From positions 1 to 64,000 of the forward strand of contig JAEZHI010000032.1 in NCBI GenBank assembly GCA_023436885.1: DNA of 64,000 nucleotides. The letters are read 5' to 3'. This document shows, piece after piece, positions 1 through 8,494 of this stretch. The position numbers and the translations under genes are program-made. The DNA is from Pseudomonadota bacterium. Its GTDB lineage: Bacteria; Pseudomonadota; Alphaproteobacteria; Rhizobiales; Pleomorphomonadaceae. Positions within the stretch are counted from its first letter, which is position 1. Each line of letters opens with the position of its first letter. The notes under the pieces are model-generated. The model had not been told where the DNA came from and ran no database searches. It saw only the letters and a program-made list of their open reading frames with translations.

Positions 1-116
1 ACCAGACCAAGGTCATGAACGGCACCCTCGTCCGTATCCTCTCCTGGTACGACAACGAGTGGGGCTTCTCCAACCGCATGGCCGACACCGCCGTCGCCAT
101 CGCCAAGACCCTCTGA
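1..116 (+). CDS. gap: Glyceraldehyde-3-phosphate dehydrogenase, C-terminal end (partial)
   Basis: Only the last 37 codons are present; the reading frame enters at base 3 and stops at TGA 114-116. The peptide contains SWYDNEWGFSNRMADTA, the highly conserved C-terminal segment of phosphorylating GAPDH that packs near the active site. The enzyme oxidises glyceraldehyde 3-phosphate to 1,3-bisphosphoglycerate in the cytoplasm. That product is the substrate of the next gene, pgk, 155 bp downstream on the same strand, the usual gap-pgk order of alphaproteobacteria. Identity is firm; the 5' part lies outside the window. Confidence 0.95.
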   Translation, partial: QTKVMNGTLVRILSWYDNEWGFSNRMADTAVAIAKTL

Positions 117-271
117 TCCAGACCGAAAAGGCCGAGCCCGCTCTCTGGAGGACCCCATCGTGGAGTCTGGCCGGAGGCGGGCTCGACCGCTCTTACCGCG
201 GCCGACCGCCATCCGTCGCAAGCGCGACCCGCGCATTCCGGAGTGGCGGCGCACGAAGCGAGGACCCACTC

Positions 272-1465
272 ATGAGCAGCTTCAAGACCATCGATGACGC
301 CGACGTAGCCGGCAAACGCGCCCTCGTCCGCGTTGACCTGAACGTTCCGATGGAAAACGGCGTCGTTACCGACACCACCCGCATCGACCGTATCGTCCCC
401 ACCATTCTCGACCTCGCCAAGAAGGGCGCCAAGGTCATCCTGCTGGCCCACTTCGGCCGCCCGAAGGGCGAGCGCAAGGCCGAGGACAGCCTGAAGCCGA
501 TCGTCGCCCCGCTGGCCAAGGCCATCGGCAAGCCTGTCGCCTTCGCTGACGACTGCATCGGCGAAGTTGCCGAGAAGGCCGTTGCCGCGCTGTCGAACGG
601 CGAGATCCTGCTGCTTGAGAACACCCGCTTCTACAAGGGCGAAGAGAAGAACGACCCGGCGCTGGTCGACGCCCTCGCCAAGCTCGGCGATCTCTACGTC
701 AACGACGCCTTCTCGGCCGCTCACCGCGCCCATGCGACGACCGAAGGTCTCGCCCACAAGCTCCCGGCCTATGCCGGCCGCACCATGCAGGCCGAGCTGA
801 CCGCCCTCGGTGCCGCCCTCGGCACGCCGAAGCGTCCGGTTCTGGCCGTCGTCGGTGGCGCCAAGGTGTCGACCAAGATCGACCTCCTCGAGAACCTCGT
901 CGCCAAGGTCGACATCCTGGTGATCGGCGGCGGCATGGCCAACACCTTCCTGGCCGCTCAGGGCATCAACGTCGGCAAGTCGCTCTGCGAGCACGACCTC
1001 GCCGAGACCGCCAAGCGCATCCTGGCCAAGGCCAAGGAAACCAAGTGCGAAATCGTGCTGCCGGTCGACGCCGTCGTCGCCCGTGAGTTCAAGTCCGGTG
1101 CCGCCAACGAGGTCGTTTCCGTCAACGCCGTTCCGGCCGACGCCATGATCCTCGATGCCGGTCCGAAGTCGATCGACGCCGTCAAGGCCGCCATCGACAA
1201 GGCTAAGACCCTGGTCTGGAACGGACCGCTCGGCGCCTTCGAAATCGAGCCCTTCGACAAGGCGACCGTTGCCGCCGCCCAGTATGCCGCTGCCGCCACC
1301 AAGGCCGGCAAGTTGCTGACCGTTGCCGGCGGTGGCGACACCGTTTCGGCGCTCAATCACGCCGGCGCTGCCGACACCTTCACCTACATCTCGACGGCTG
1401 GCGGCGCCTTCCTCGAGTGGATGGAAGGCAAGGAACTGCCGGGCGTCAAGGCGCTTGAAGGCTGA
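272..1465 (+). CDS. pgk: Phosphoglycerate kinase
   Basis: A 397-residue protein of normal PGK length. It transfers phosphate from 1,3-bisphosphoglycerate to ADP in glycolysis and runs in reverse in gluconeogenesis. Visible signatures: RVDLNVP (residues 20-26) for substrate binding, HFGRPKG near residue 60, ENTRFYKGEE, a VVGGAKVSTK stretch at the start of the nucleotide domain, WNGPLGAFE, and the C-terminal GGGDT loop. The frame is open far upstream, but the ATG at 272 gives the canonical N-terminus (MSSFKTIDDADVAGK) and the upstream part has no PGK similarity. It follows gap on the same strand. Fructose-bisphosphate aldolase, often the next gene in related genomes, is not here. A run of hairpins follows the stop codon. 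Confidence 0.97.
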   Translation: MSSFKTIDDADVAGKRALVRVDLNVPMENGVVTDTTRIDRIVPTILDLAKKGAKVILLAHFGRPKGERKAEDSLKPIVAPLAKAIGKPVAFADDCIGEVAEKAVAALSNGEILLLENTRFYKGEEKNDPALVDALAKLGDLYVNDAFSAAHRAHATTEGLAHKLPAYAGRTMQAELTALGAALGTPKRPVLAVVGGAKVSTKIDLLENLVAKVDILVIGGGMANTFLAAQGINVGKSLCEHDLAETAKRILAKAKETKCEIVLPVDAVVAREFKSGAANEVVSVNAVPADAMILDAGPKSIDAVKAAIDKAKTLVWNGPLGAFEIEPFDKATVAAAQYAAAATKAGKLLTVAGGGDTVSALNHAGAADTFTYISTAGGAFLEWMEGKELPGVKALEG

Positions 1466-1484
1466 TTTGACCTCGGTCGCAGGC

Positions 1485-1578
1485 GGCCTCCGGCCTTGGC
1501 TCTCGCGCTTTGCGCGGGCGCCGCTTGGCGCCGGAAGCCGCTGACGCGGCTTCGGGAGACCAAACGACACTGTTTGGT
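1485..1578. repeat. Run of back-to-back perfect stem-loops after pgk
   Basis: Short inverted repeats follow one another with almost no spacer: GGCC-TCC-GGCC (1485-1495), CGCGC-TTT-GCGCG (1504-1516), GGCGCC-GCTT-GGCGCC (1517-1532), GAAGCCGC-TGAC-GCGGCTTC (1534-1553) and ACCAAAC-GACACT-GTTTGGT (1559-1578). All stems are perfect. A true terminator follows at 1608. The array may protect the pgk message from 3' exonucleases or be a REP-like element. No copy was noticed elsewhere in the window. Confidence 0.6.
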
Positions 1579-1607
1579 TCCCCTTGACCAGGTTTATGAT
1601 ATGAAGC

Positions 1608-1643
1608 GCCCCGTGCCCTCTCCCGGGCACGGGGCTTTTCTTT
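1608..1643 (+). terminator. Rho-independent terminator between pgk and the ThiE-like gene
   Basis: A perfect 11-bp stem GCCCCGTGCCC / GGGCACGGGGC (1608-1618 with 1625-1635), a 6-base loop and then TTTTCTTT. It ends only a few bases before the ribosome-binding site of the next gene, so it may also attenuate read-through into that gene. Confidence 0.85.
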
Positions 1644-1656
1644 CCCGGAGGTTTCC

Positions 1657-2298
1657 TTGCGCGCCCGCCTGTTCCTGATCACGCCTCGCGTCGTCGACGC
1701 CGCCACGTTCGCGCCCAAGCTTGAGGCCGCGCTGGCTGCCGGAGATGTCGCCTCGTTGCTGATCGCCCCTGAAGCCGCCACGGAAAATGAACTCCAGGCA
1801 ATCGCCGAAACGCTGGTGCCGATCGCACAGAAGCGCGATGTAGCAGCCCTCGTCGTCGGCAACAGCCGCGTGATGGGCAGAGCCAGGGCCGATGGCATCC
1901 ACATCGAAGCCGGCGAGACGGCGCTGAAGGAAGCGATCGAGACCCTGCAGCCGAAGTCCATCGTGGGCGCCGGCAACCTTCGGGTCCGTCACGAAGCTAT
2001 GGAAGCCGGCGAAGCCGGTGCCGACTACGTCTTCTTCGGTCTGCTCGATCTTGAGGAAGCCGACGAGGCACACCGCAAGACCATAGATCTCGGCGCCTGG
2101 TGGGCCGAGCTGTTCGAACCGCCCTGCGTGCTGCTGTCTGGCCGTTCGATGGAATCGGTCGAAGCCTGCGCTCGCACCGGAGCCGATTTCGTCGCCGTTC
2201 GCGCCGCGATCTGGGACCATCCGGGCGGACCGGCTGCCGCCATCTCCGAGGCCAACGCCATTCTCGACCGTGTCGCGGCGGAATCGCCCGAGGAATAG
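1657..2298 (+). CDS. Divergent thiamine phosphate synthase (ThiE) family protein, TTG start
   Basis: A 213-residue TIM-barrel-like protein. The ThiE pattern is visible but relaxed: MRARLFLITP at the N-terminus (first strand), ADGIHIEAGE in place of the usual DGVHLGQ, and GAGNLRVRHEAMEAGEAGADYVFFGLL matching the ThiE block that normally reads G-S-H...GADYVGFGP. True ThiE joins HMP-PP to thiazole phosphate; with the central residues changed, the substrate here is uncertain. The start is TTG at 1657, supported by a strong CCGGAGG (1645-1651) five bases upstream. It lies downstream of pgk with a terminator in between and 109 bp before the Sel1 protein gene. No other thiamine genes are nearby, so a non-thiamine role is possible. 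Confidence 0.7.
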   Translation: MRARLFLITPRVVDAATFAPKLEAALAAGDVASLLIAPEAATENELQAIAETLVPIAQKRDVAALVVGNSRVMGRARADGIHIEAGETALKEAIETLQPKSIVGAGNLRVRHEAMEAGEAGADYVFFGLLDLEEADEAHRKTIDLGAWWAELFEPPCVLLSGRSMESVEACARTGADFVAVRAAIWDHPGGPAAAISEANAILDRVAAESPEE

Positions 2299-2407
2299 GC
2301 CGACCGGCACCTGCCGTATTCCCGGCCAACTTGAACGCTAACGCTGCCGCCTGACACAGTTTCAACCAGCGGAGCATCCACGATGCTCCGGCAGAGCCGA
2401 AACCGCG

Positions 2408-3466
2408 ATGCCGATGCCGCATGAAGTCCGCGCCTGTCTAGCCGCCGTACTTGGCCTCGCTCTTCTTGTCGGGCCAGCGGTAGCAGTCGAGTCCACTCCT
2501 ACGCCAAAGCCGCCGCCATCCCCGGCCAGCAAGACAGGGCCGTCGATACCAGACCTTCTCAACTCCCTGCCGGACAACGACAAGATCGACTATGCCTTTG
2601 GCGCGTTCCAGCGCGGCTATTACCTGACCGCCTTTGAAATTGCCGTCGAGCGCGCCAAGCTGGGCGACGCCAAGGCACAAAGCCTGATTGGCTATCTCTA
2701 CGCCAATGGCCTGGGTCTGCCCAGAAAACCGGACGAAGCCATCATCTGGTACAAGCTCGCCGCCAAGAATGGCGACCCGCAAGCCCTCGTCGAACTCGCC
2801 AATCTCGCCGCGCTCGGCATCGGCGAGCCGATCGACAAGAAGCAGGCCGCCTCCTATCTCGAAGAAGCCCTGGGCAAGGGCGTCGTCGAGGCCAACTACT
2901 GGCTGGGCCTCCTCTGCATCGATCCGTCGTCCGGTGTTCTCGACTACGCCCGCGCCGCCGCCCTGTTCAAGGCCGCGGCCGATGAAGGCAATGTCGACGC
3001 GATCTACGCCCTTGCGGCCCTCAACCGTGAAGGACAGGGCGTCCCGAAGAATGAAGAAGAAGCCGCGCGCCTGATGGGCCAGGCAGCGAAAGCCGGCCAC
3101 ATCGCTGCACAGGTCGAATATGCCATCATGATGTTCAACGGCACCGGCGTCGCCCGCAACGAAAAGATTGCCGCTGCCTGGTTCAAGGTTGCGGCCGAAG
3201 CCGGCAATCCGGTCGCCCAGAGCCGCCTTGCCCGTCTTTATGCCGCAGGTGAAGGTGTGCCGCGTGATCTGTCGGCAGCCAGCCAATGGTATGGCTACGC
3301 CAAGGCCGCCGGTCTGACCGATCCCTGGCTCGATCAACAGTTGGCGCCCGGAGCCGCAAACGGTGCCGCAACGGCCGAAGCTCCAAAGGGAGACACTGCC
3401 AAGACCGACGCCGCAAAGCCCGATGAAGGCCCCCGCAACCTACCCGGCGTCGATGCAGGCAACTGA
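2408..3466 (+). CDS. Exported Sel1-repeat (TPR-like) protein
   Basis: 352 residues. An N-terminal hydrophobic stretch (CLAAVLGLALLVGPAVAVES, about residues 10-29) looks like a Sec signal peptide with cleavage after AVA. The body is a series of about 36-residue Sel1 repeats recognisable by A-x-x-L-G-x-x-Y-x-x-G (for example QSLIGYLYANGLGLPRKPDEAIIWYKLAAKNG and YALAALNREGQGVPKNEEEAARLMGQAAKAG). These helical solenoids serve as protein-interaction scaffolds, usually in the periplasm. The C-terminus (about 310-352) is low-complexity Ala/Lys/Pro. ATG codons at 2408 and 2414 are both possible and neither has a strong ribosome-binding site. The partner is unknown. Confidence 0.8.
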   Translation: MPMPHEVRACLAAVLGLALLVGPAVAVESTPTPKPPPSPASKTGPSIPDLLNSLPDNDKIDYAFGAFQRGYYLTAFEIAVERAKLGDAKAQSLIGYLYANGLGLPRKPDEAIIWYKLAAKNGDPQALVELANLAALGIGEPIDKKQAASYLEEALGKGVVEANYWLGLLCIDPSSGVLDYARAAALFKAAADEGNVDAIYALAALNREGQGVPKNEEEAARLMGQAAKAGHIAAQVEYAIMMFNGTGVARNEKIAAAWFKVAAEAGNPVAQSRLARLYAAGEGVPRDLSAASQWYGYAKAAGLTDPWLDQQLAPGAANGAATAEAPKGDTAKTDAAKPDEGPRNLPGVDAGN

Positions 3467-3614
3467 TCCACGCACGGGAACCGATCGTCTTGCGCGGTAG
3501 CCAGCGAGCCGCGGCGTCCAGCGCCGGTGTCGCGTCTCGGAGCAGGTCCGTTGCCGGCAAGAGACCCTCGCTGCTAATCGCACTGAAACGAATGCCGGGT
3601 TAGGGCTTGCGCTC

Positions 3615-3651
3615 GGCTGCGGTTTGTGATGGCTACGCAGCCAACGTTTTT
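3615..3651 (+). terminator. Possible terminator or attenuator after the Sel1 gene
   Basis: A stem GGCTGCG / CGCAGCC (3615-3621 with 3636-3642) has a 14-base loop and is followed by AACGTTTTT. The stem is short, so the call is moderate. It lies just upstream of the AAGGA ribosome-binding site of the SuhB-like gene. Confidence 0.45.
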
Positions 3652-3671
3652 CCTTGAAGGATCCCCAGAAA

Positions 3672-4460
3672 ATGGCTCGTTCAGCCCTCCTCAACGTCAT
3701 GGTCGCGGCTGTCCGCAAGGCCGGACGCGGTCTTGCCCGTGATTTCGGCGAGGTCGAAAACCTGCAGGTCTCGATGAAGGGCCCCGGCGATTTCGTCTCT
3801 TCCGCCGACAAGCGCTCAGAGCAGATACTCTATGAGGAGCTGAAGCGGGTGCGTCCCACCTATGGCTTCCTGATGGAAGAGCGCGGCGAGGTAGCCGGCG
3901 AGGACGAGCAGCACCGCTGGGTGATCGATCCGCTCGACGGCACCACCAACTTCCTGCACTCGATCCCGATCTTCTCGATCTCTCTCTCGCTTGAGCGCAA
4001 CGGCGTGCCGATCGCCGGCGTGGTCTTCAATCCGGCCACCGATGAACTCTACACCGCCGAGCGCGGCGCGGGTGCCTTCGTCAACGACCGTCGCCTGCGC
4101 GTCTCGGCGCGTCGTGAAATGCCGGACTGCGTCATCGGCACCGGCGTGCCGCACCTTGGCCGTGGCAACCACCCGCTCTATCTCAATGAGCTCCGTCAGG
4201 TGATGGCCAACTGCGCTGGCATCCGCCGCCTGGGTTCCGCCGCCCTCGACCTTTGCTACGTCGCCGCCGGCAAGTTGGACGGCTTCTGGGAAGACGACCT
4301 CAACCCGTGGGACACCTCGGCCGGCTGGCTGATGATCAAGGAGGCCGGCGGCTTCGTCACCGACAAGGCCGGCAAGGAAGACATGCACGCCTCGCGCACC
4401 CTGGTTGCCGGCAATGAGGCGATCCACGCCCAGTTGCTCGCCACGCTCCGGAAGGCCTGA
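3672..4460 (+). CDS. suhB: Inositol-monophosphatase family protein (SuhB-like)
   Basis: 262 residues, the normal size for the family. The three metal-binding motifs of the lithium-sensitive phosphatases are intact: MEERGE (motif 1 glutamate), VIDPLDGTTNFLHSIP (motif 2) and NPWDTSAGWLMIKEAGG (motif 3). The enzyme removes phosphate from myo-inositol 1-phosphate and similar substrates in a Mg2+-dependent way; SuhB proteins also bind RNA polymerase and Nus factors. A TTG seven codons upstream (3654) is open, but ATG 3672 has AAGGA ten bases before it. A second family member at 27239-28018 looks like the histidinol-phosphatase type. Confidence 0.85.
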   Translation: MARSALLNVMVAAVRKAGRGLARDFGEVENLQVSMKGPGDFVSSADKRSEQILYEELKRVRPTYGFLMEERGEVAGEDEQHRWVIDPLDGTTNFLHSIPIFSISLSLERNGVPIAGVVFNPATDELYTAERGAGAFVNDRRLRVSARREMPDCVIGTGVPHLGRGNHPLYLNELRQVMANCAGIRRLGSAALDLCYVAAGKLDGFWEDDLNPWDTSAGWLMIKEAGGFVTDKAGKEDMHASRTLVAGNEAIHAQLLATLRKA

Positions 4461-4488
4461 CCCGCCGCTACGGCCTGAACCGACGAAC

Positions 4489-4511
4489 TTCCCCCGAAAA
4501 ATTCGGGGGAA
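4489..4511. other. Perfect GC-rich hairpin downstream of the SuhB-like gene
   Basis: TTCCCCCGAA (4489-4498), a three-base loop AAA, and TTCGGGGGAA (4502-4511) form a perfect 10-bp stem about 28 bases after the stop. No T-run follows, so a classical intrinsic terminator is not shown. It may block exonucleases or assist termination. Confidence 0.5.
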
Positions 4512-4589
4512 CTGGCCGTATCCCTTGCTCTTTTTGCCGCAAATCGCGTTTACTGTGTTGCGCGATCAGAGAGAGCAAGCGACACAGCC

Positions 4590-5591
4590 ATGGCCAAAGA
4601 TGCGTCCGGTATCAAGCTCACCAGCCCTCAAGTCTATCTCTGGCGGATGGCGGTGTTTCTGGTCATTGCGGCCTTCGTGGGCTTGCTTCTGTCCAGGCAG
4701 TTGAAGACCGCCTTCATGGCCAACCCCGGCCTCAATGGCCTGATTTTCTCGGTAGCGCTCGTCGGCATCCTGCTGATTTTCCGCCAGGTCATTCGTCTCT
4801 TCCCCGAGGTGCGTTGGGTCAATACCTATCGCTTTGGCGAGCCAGGCCTTGAAGTGCGCAAGCAGCCGGTGCTGCTCGCTCCGATGGCCACATTGCTTGG
4901 CGACCGCTTCGGTCAGCGGGCAATCTCCGCATCGGCCATGCGGTCGCTGCTCGAATCGATCGCCACCCGCCTCGACGAGGCGCGCGACATGTCGCGCTAC
5001 ATGACAGGTCTTCTGGTTTTCCTTGGTCTTCTCGGCACCTTCTATGGCCTGATCTCCACCGTGAACTCGGTCGGCGCCACCATTCAGGGCCTCGACGTCG
5101 GCTCGGGGACGGCGAGCGTCATCTTCGAAGATTTGAAGAGTGGATTGCAGGCCCCGCTCTCCGGCATGGGCACCGCCTTCTCGTCCTCGCTGTTCGGTCT
5201 CGCCGGCTCGCTGATCGTCGGCTTCCTCGACCTGCAGGCCGGACAGGCGCAGAACCGCTTCTATCTCGACCTCGAAGACTGGCTGTCGACCCAGGCGGAG
5301 CTTGATTCGGCCGGCGATGTCGGCGCCAGCATCCGCGACGCCCAGAACATCGATGATCTCAGGGGCGCCCTCGAACACCTCTCCAAGCAGATCCAGGATG
5401 GCGGCTCCGGCACGCGATCCAGCCAGGCAATGGCCAACCTCGCAGAGGGTATCCAGGGCCTCGTCCAGCACATGCGCGCCGAGCAGCAGTTGGTGCGCGC
5501 CTGGGCGGAGAGTCAGGGCGAACAGCAGAAGGAAATCCGGCGGCTGCTGGAACTTCTCACCGGCGCCGTCGAACGTTCGGACCGCGGCTGA
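4590..5591 (+). CDS. MotA/TolQ/ExbB-type proton channel subunit
   Basis: 333 residues. Membrane segments are visible at about 21-37 (FLVIAAFVGLLL), 50-67 (LIFSVALVGILLIF), 137-160 (GLLVFLGLLGTFYGLISTV) and 190-215 (FSSSLFGLAGSLIVGFLDLQ). The third and fourth carry the glycine-rich MotA/TolQ core (LLGTFYGLISTV, APLSGMGTAFSSSLFGLAGSLIVG). A soluble tail contains heptad-like sequence. The family couples proton flow to a partner with one membrane helix, which is the next gene, 26 bp downstream. The pair is not part of a flagellar cluster, so it is likelier to be a non-flagellar energiser of the envelope (TolQ-, ZorA- or cell-wall-linked) than the flagellar stator. Confidence 0.85.
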   Translation: MAKDASGIKLTSPQVYLWRMAVFLVIAAFVGLLLSRQLKTAFMANPGLNGLIFSVALVGILLIFRQVIRLFPEVRWVNTYRFGEPGLEVRKQPVLLAPMATLLGDRFGQRAISASAMRSLLESIATRLDEARDMSRYMTGLLVFLGLLGTFYGLISTVNSVGATIQGLDVGSGTASVIFEDLKSGLQAPLSGMGTAFSSSLFGLAGSLIVGFLDLQAGQAQNRFYLDLEDWLSTQAELDSAGDVGASIRDAQNIDDLRGALEHLSKQIQDGGSGTRSSQAMANLAEGIQGLVQHMRAEQQLVRAWAESQGEQQKEIRRLLELLTGAVERSDRG

Positions 5592-5617
5592 GCCAACAAC
5601 GGAGAGGTTGACCGACC

Positions 5618-6646
5618 ATGGCCCTCGGACGCCGCAGGTTTTCGACCCAGCAGGATTACTGGCCGGCCTTCGTCGACATGCTCACCACGCTGGTGCTGTC
5701 GATCATCTTCCTGCTGTCCGTCTTCTCGCTGGCTCAATTCTTCCTGAGCCAGCAGATCACCGACAAGGATACGGTGCTCGGCCGCCTCAACGCCCAGATC
5801 GCCGAGTTGACCGAGTTGCTCGCCATGGAGCGCGCCTCCAACCGCGACCTGCAGGACAACGTGGCGATGCTTGAGTCGAACCTCAAGGAAGCCCAGGCCG
5901 CCCGCGACAACCTGCAAGGCCTGATTGCCAGTCAGTCCGGCGCCAATGACGCTGCCGACAACAAGCTGCAGGCTCTGACCTCTCAGCTCAGCGACGAAAA
6001 GCGCGCCAGCCAGCGAGCCCTCGCCCAGGTCGAACTCCTCAATCAGCAGATTGCCGCGCTCCGGCGCCAGATCGCGGCGCTTGAGGATGCCCTCAATGCG
6101 TCCGAATCCCGCGACCGCGAAAGCTCGGCCAAGATCGCCGATCTCGGCAAGCGGCTCAACGTGGCTCTGGCTCAGCGGGTGCAGGAACTGGCTCGTTATC
6201 GCTCCGATTTCTTCGGCCGTCTGAGAGAGATCCTGTCGCAACGCTCCGATATCCGCGTGGTCGGCGACCGTTTCGTCTTCCAGTCTGAAGTGCTGTTCGA
6301 TTCCGGCAACGACGAGGTGAACCCAGCCGGTCGGGGCGAGCTCGACAAGCTGGCCGATGCCGTGCTTCAGCTCGAAGGTCAGATCCCGCCTGAAATCGCC
6401 TGGGTCCTGCGCGTCGACGGCCACACTGATGCCCGGCCGCTCTCCGGCAATGGTCGCTTCCGTGACAACTGGGAGCTTTCGTCGGCGCGCGCCATTTCGG
6501 TCGTCAAATACCTGATCAGCAAGGGCATCTCGCCAAACCACCTGGTGGCCGCCGGTTTCGGTGAGTTCCAGCCACTCGAAGAAGGCGACAGCGACGAGGC
6601 CAACGCCAAGAACCGTCGCATCGAGCTCAAGCTGACTGAGCGCTGA
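5618..6646 (+). CDS. OmpA/MotB-domain inner-membrane protein with coiled coil
   Basis: 342 residues. One N-terminal membrane helix (about 22-45, MLTTLVLSIIFLLSVFSLAQFFL) is preceded by YWPAFVDML, where the aspartate sits as in MotB-type proton-carrying helices. Residues about 50-190 form a long coiled coil rich in Q, L, E and A. The C-terminal part (about 220-342) is an OmpA-like peptidoglycan-binding domain with DGHTDARPL, NWELSSARAISVVKYL and NAKNRRIELKL. It should anchor the channel subunit encoded upstream to the cell wall. GGAGAGG lies ten bases before the ATG. Neighbours suggest an operon of two. The partner that receives the mechanical work is unknown. Confidence 0.85.
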   Translation: MALGRRRFSTQQDYWPAFVDMLTTLVLSIIFLLSVFSLAQFFLSQQITDKDTVLGRLNAQIAELTELLAMERASNRDLQDNVAMLESNLKEAQAARDNLQGLIASQSGANDAADNKLQALTSQLSDEKRASQRALAQVELLNQQIAALRRQIAALEDALNASESRDRESSAKIADLGKRLNVALAQRVQELARYRSDFFGRLREILSQRSDIRVVGDRFVFQSEVLFDSGNDEVNPAGRGELDKLADAVLQLEGQIPPEIAWVLRVDGHTDARPLSGNGRFRDNWELSSARAISVVKYLISKGISPNHLVAAGFGEFQPLEEGDSDEANAKNRRIELKLTER

Positions 6647-6850
6647 TACCATCAGCCACGAGGCAACGAGCAGTCGTAACAGTCGTTCACAATTTTTGAC
6701 CCTTGTCCGTTCACCACCCGTTTATCATCCGGGCCTCAGAACAAGACAAAGCGCCTCAATCGGCGCCCTAGATCTTGGTTGCGCATCTGCTTTTCGATCA
6801 GGCCATTCAGGCCGATCGGCGGATGCTCGGGGAAAGCGCGGACGAACGAC

Positions 6851-8197
6851 ATGGCACGCAGATTTTTCGGAACCGACGGCATCCGCGGCACGGCGAACAG
6901 CTGGCCCATCACTCCGGAAATCGCCCTCAAGGTCGGTATGGCCGCCGGCCTCGCCTTCCATCGTGGCGACCATCGCCACCGTGTCGTCATCGGCAAGGAT
7001 ACCCGCCTCTCCGGCTACATGATCGAACCGGCGTTGACCGCCGGCTTCACCGCTGTCGGTGTCGACGTGTTTCTGACCGGCCCAGTGCCGACACCGGCCG
7101 TCGCCATGCTGACGCGCAGCCTCAGGGCTGACCTCGGCGTGATGATCTCAGCCTCGCACAATCCCTTCGCCGACAATGGCATCAAGCTGTTCGGCCCCGA
7201 TGGCTACAAGCTCAGCGACGAGGTGGAACTGGCCATCGAGGAAATGTTGGATGGCGACTTCACCGGCCGCCTCGCCGCTCCGGCCAACCTCGGCCGCGCC
7301 AAGCGCGTCGATGGCGAGCGTGCTCGTTACGTGGAATCGGCCAAGCGCACCCTCTCCCGCCATATCTCTTTCGAAGGCCTGCGCGTGGTGGTCGACTGCG
7401 CCAATGGCGCCGCCTACAAGGTGGCGCCGGAAGTGCTGTGGGAGCTCGGCGCCGAAGTGGTTGCCTTGGGCGTCGATCCCAACGGCCTCAACATCAACCG
7501 CGATTGCGGCTCGACCAGCCTCGCCGCCATCACCGAGAAGGTCCGGGAAGTCCGCGCCGATATCGGCATTGCCCTCGACGGCGACGCCGATCGTGTCATC
7601 ATCATCGACGAGAAGGGCCAGGTGGTCGACGGCGATCAACTGATGGCCGTGGTTGCCGCCTCGTTCAAGGAGGATGGTCGCCTGTCTCGCCAGGGCATTG
7701 TCGCCACGGTGATGTCCAACCTCGGCCTCGAACGCTATCTTCAGAGCATCGGCCTTGAGCTCGTTCGCACCAAAGTCGGCGACCGCTACGTCGTCGAGGC
7801 GATGCGGGCGGGTGCCTACAACGTTGGCGGCGAGCAGTCCGGCCATATCGTGCTGTCCGATTACGCCACCACCGGCGACGGTCTCGTCGCCGCGCTGCAG
7901 GTTCTCGCCGTGGTCAAGCGCTCCGGTAAGCCAGTAAGCGAGGTCTGCCACCGTTTCGATCCGGTTCCGCAACTTCTGAAGAACGTGCGCGTCAAGGGCG
8001 GGAAGCCGCTCGAAGAGGAAAGCGTCAAGGCCGCCATCGTTGCCGCCGAAAGCCGTCTTGGCTCGGGCGGCCGCATCCTCGTCCGACCGTCCGGCACCGA
8101 GCCGCTGATCCGCGTCATGGGAGAAGGCGACAACGCCGATCTCGTCGCTGCGGCGGTCGGTGAGATCGTCGACGCCATCAGCAGTGCGGCGGCCTGA
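6851..8197 (+). CDS. glmM: Phosphoglucosamine mutase
   Basis: 448 residues. It converts glucosamine-6-phosphate to glucosamine-1-phosphate, the step before UDP-GlcNAc, feeding peptidoglycan and lipopolysaccharide. The phosphoserine loop ISASHNP places the catalytic serine at residue 102, exactly as in characterised GlmM. The metal-binding loop DGDADR is at 243-248, the sugar-binding loop reads GGEQSGH, and the C-terminal phosphate loop reads RPSGTEPLIRVMGEG. The frame is open upstream to 6779, but ATG 6851 (MARRFFGTDGIRG) is the family's normal start. A terminator follows at 8223. The preceding 204 bp hold no gene. Confidence 0.97.
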   Translation: MARRFFGTDGIRGTANSWPITPEIALKVGMAAGLAFHRGDHRHRVVIGKDTRLSGYMIEPALTAGFTAVGVDVFLTGPVPTPAVAMLTRSLRADLGVMISASHNPFADNGIKLFGPDGYKLSDEVELAIEEMLDGDFTGRLAAPANLGRAKRVDGERARYVESAKRTLSRHISFEGLRVVVDCANGAAYKVAPEVLWELGAEVVALGVDPNGLNINRDCGSTSLAAITEKVREVRADIGIALDGDADRVIIIDEKGQVVDGDQLMAVVAASFKEDGRLSRQGIVATVMSNLGLERYLQSIGLELVRTKVGDRYVVEAMRAGAYNVGGEQSGHIVLSDYATTGDGLVAALQVLAVVKRSGKPVSEVCHRFDPVPQLLKNVRVKGGKPLEEESVKAAIVAAESRLGSGGRILVRPSGTEPLIRVMGEGDNADLVAAAVGEIVDAISSAAA

Positions 8198-8222
8198 TTT
8201 TCGGCCTGAAATCCTTAAGATT

Positions 8223-8256
8223 GGCCCCGGCAACTCGCGTTGTCGGGGCCATTTCG
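8223..8256 (+). terminator. Terminator after glmM
   Basis: GGCCCCGGCAA / TTGTCGGGGCC (8223-8233 with 8240-8250) forms an 11-bp stem with one G-T pair, followed by ATTTCGTT. It is correctly placed 26 bases after the glmM stop. Confidence 0.75.
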
Positions 8257-8393
8257 TTGGCAGGCGTCACGAGCAAAACTGGCGGCCGACACCTGAATCG
8301 AATCTATAAACAAATGTCTATTGCTAAACATCAGCACCGCAACGCTGTTCCGGGCTGAAGGAATTCATAGAAAATCAAGGTTAAGCAACGTGG

Positions 8394-8410
8394 TTAAGCC
8401 GGGATTAACC
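8394..8410. promoter_or_regulatory. Perfect CtrA-type box upstream of the outer-membrane barrel gene
   Basis: TTAA (8394-8397), seven bases, then TTAACC (8405-8410) fits the CtrA consensus TTAA-N7-TTAAC without mismatch. A further TTAA lies at 8381-8384. The box is 85 bp before the start codon at 8495. CtrA is the cell-cycle response regulator of alphaproteobacteria; binding here is inferred from the match. Confidence 0.6.
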
Positions 8411-8494
8411 GACTTGTCCTAAAAATCGGTCCGAAAGCGATGATGACCGGCGGTATTCCGCCTCGCGATCATGCTTCAGCGGAAGGATCGATCC

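Noticed and set aside
1584..1605. TTGACC followed by TATGAT as a promoter for the ThiE-like gene
   Set aside because: The boxes are only five bases apart, far short of the 16-18 needed.
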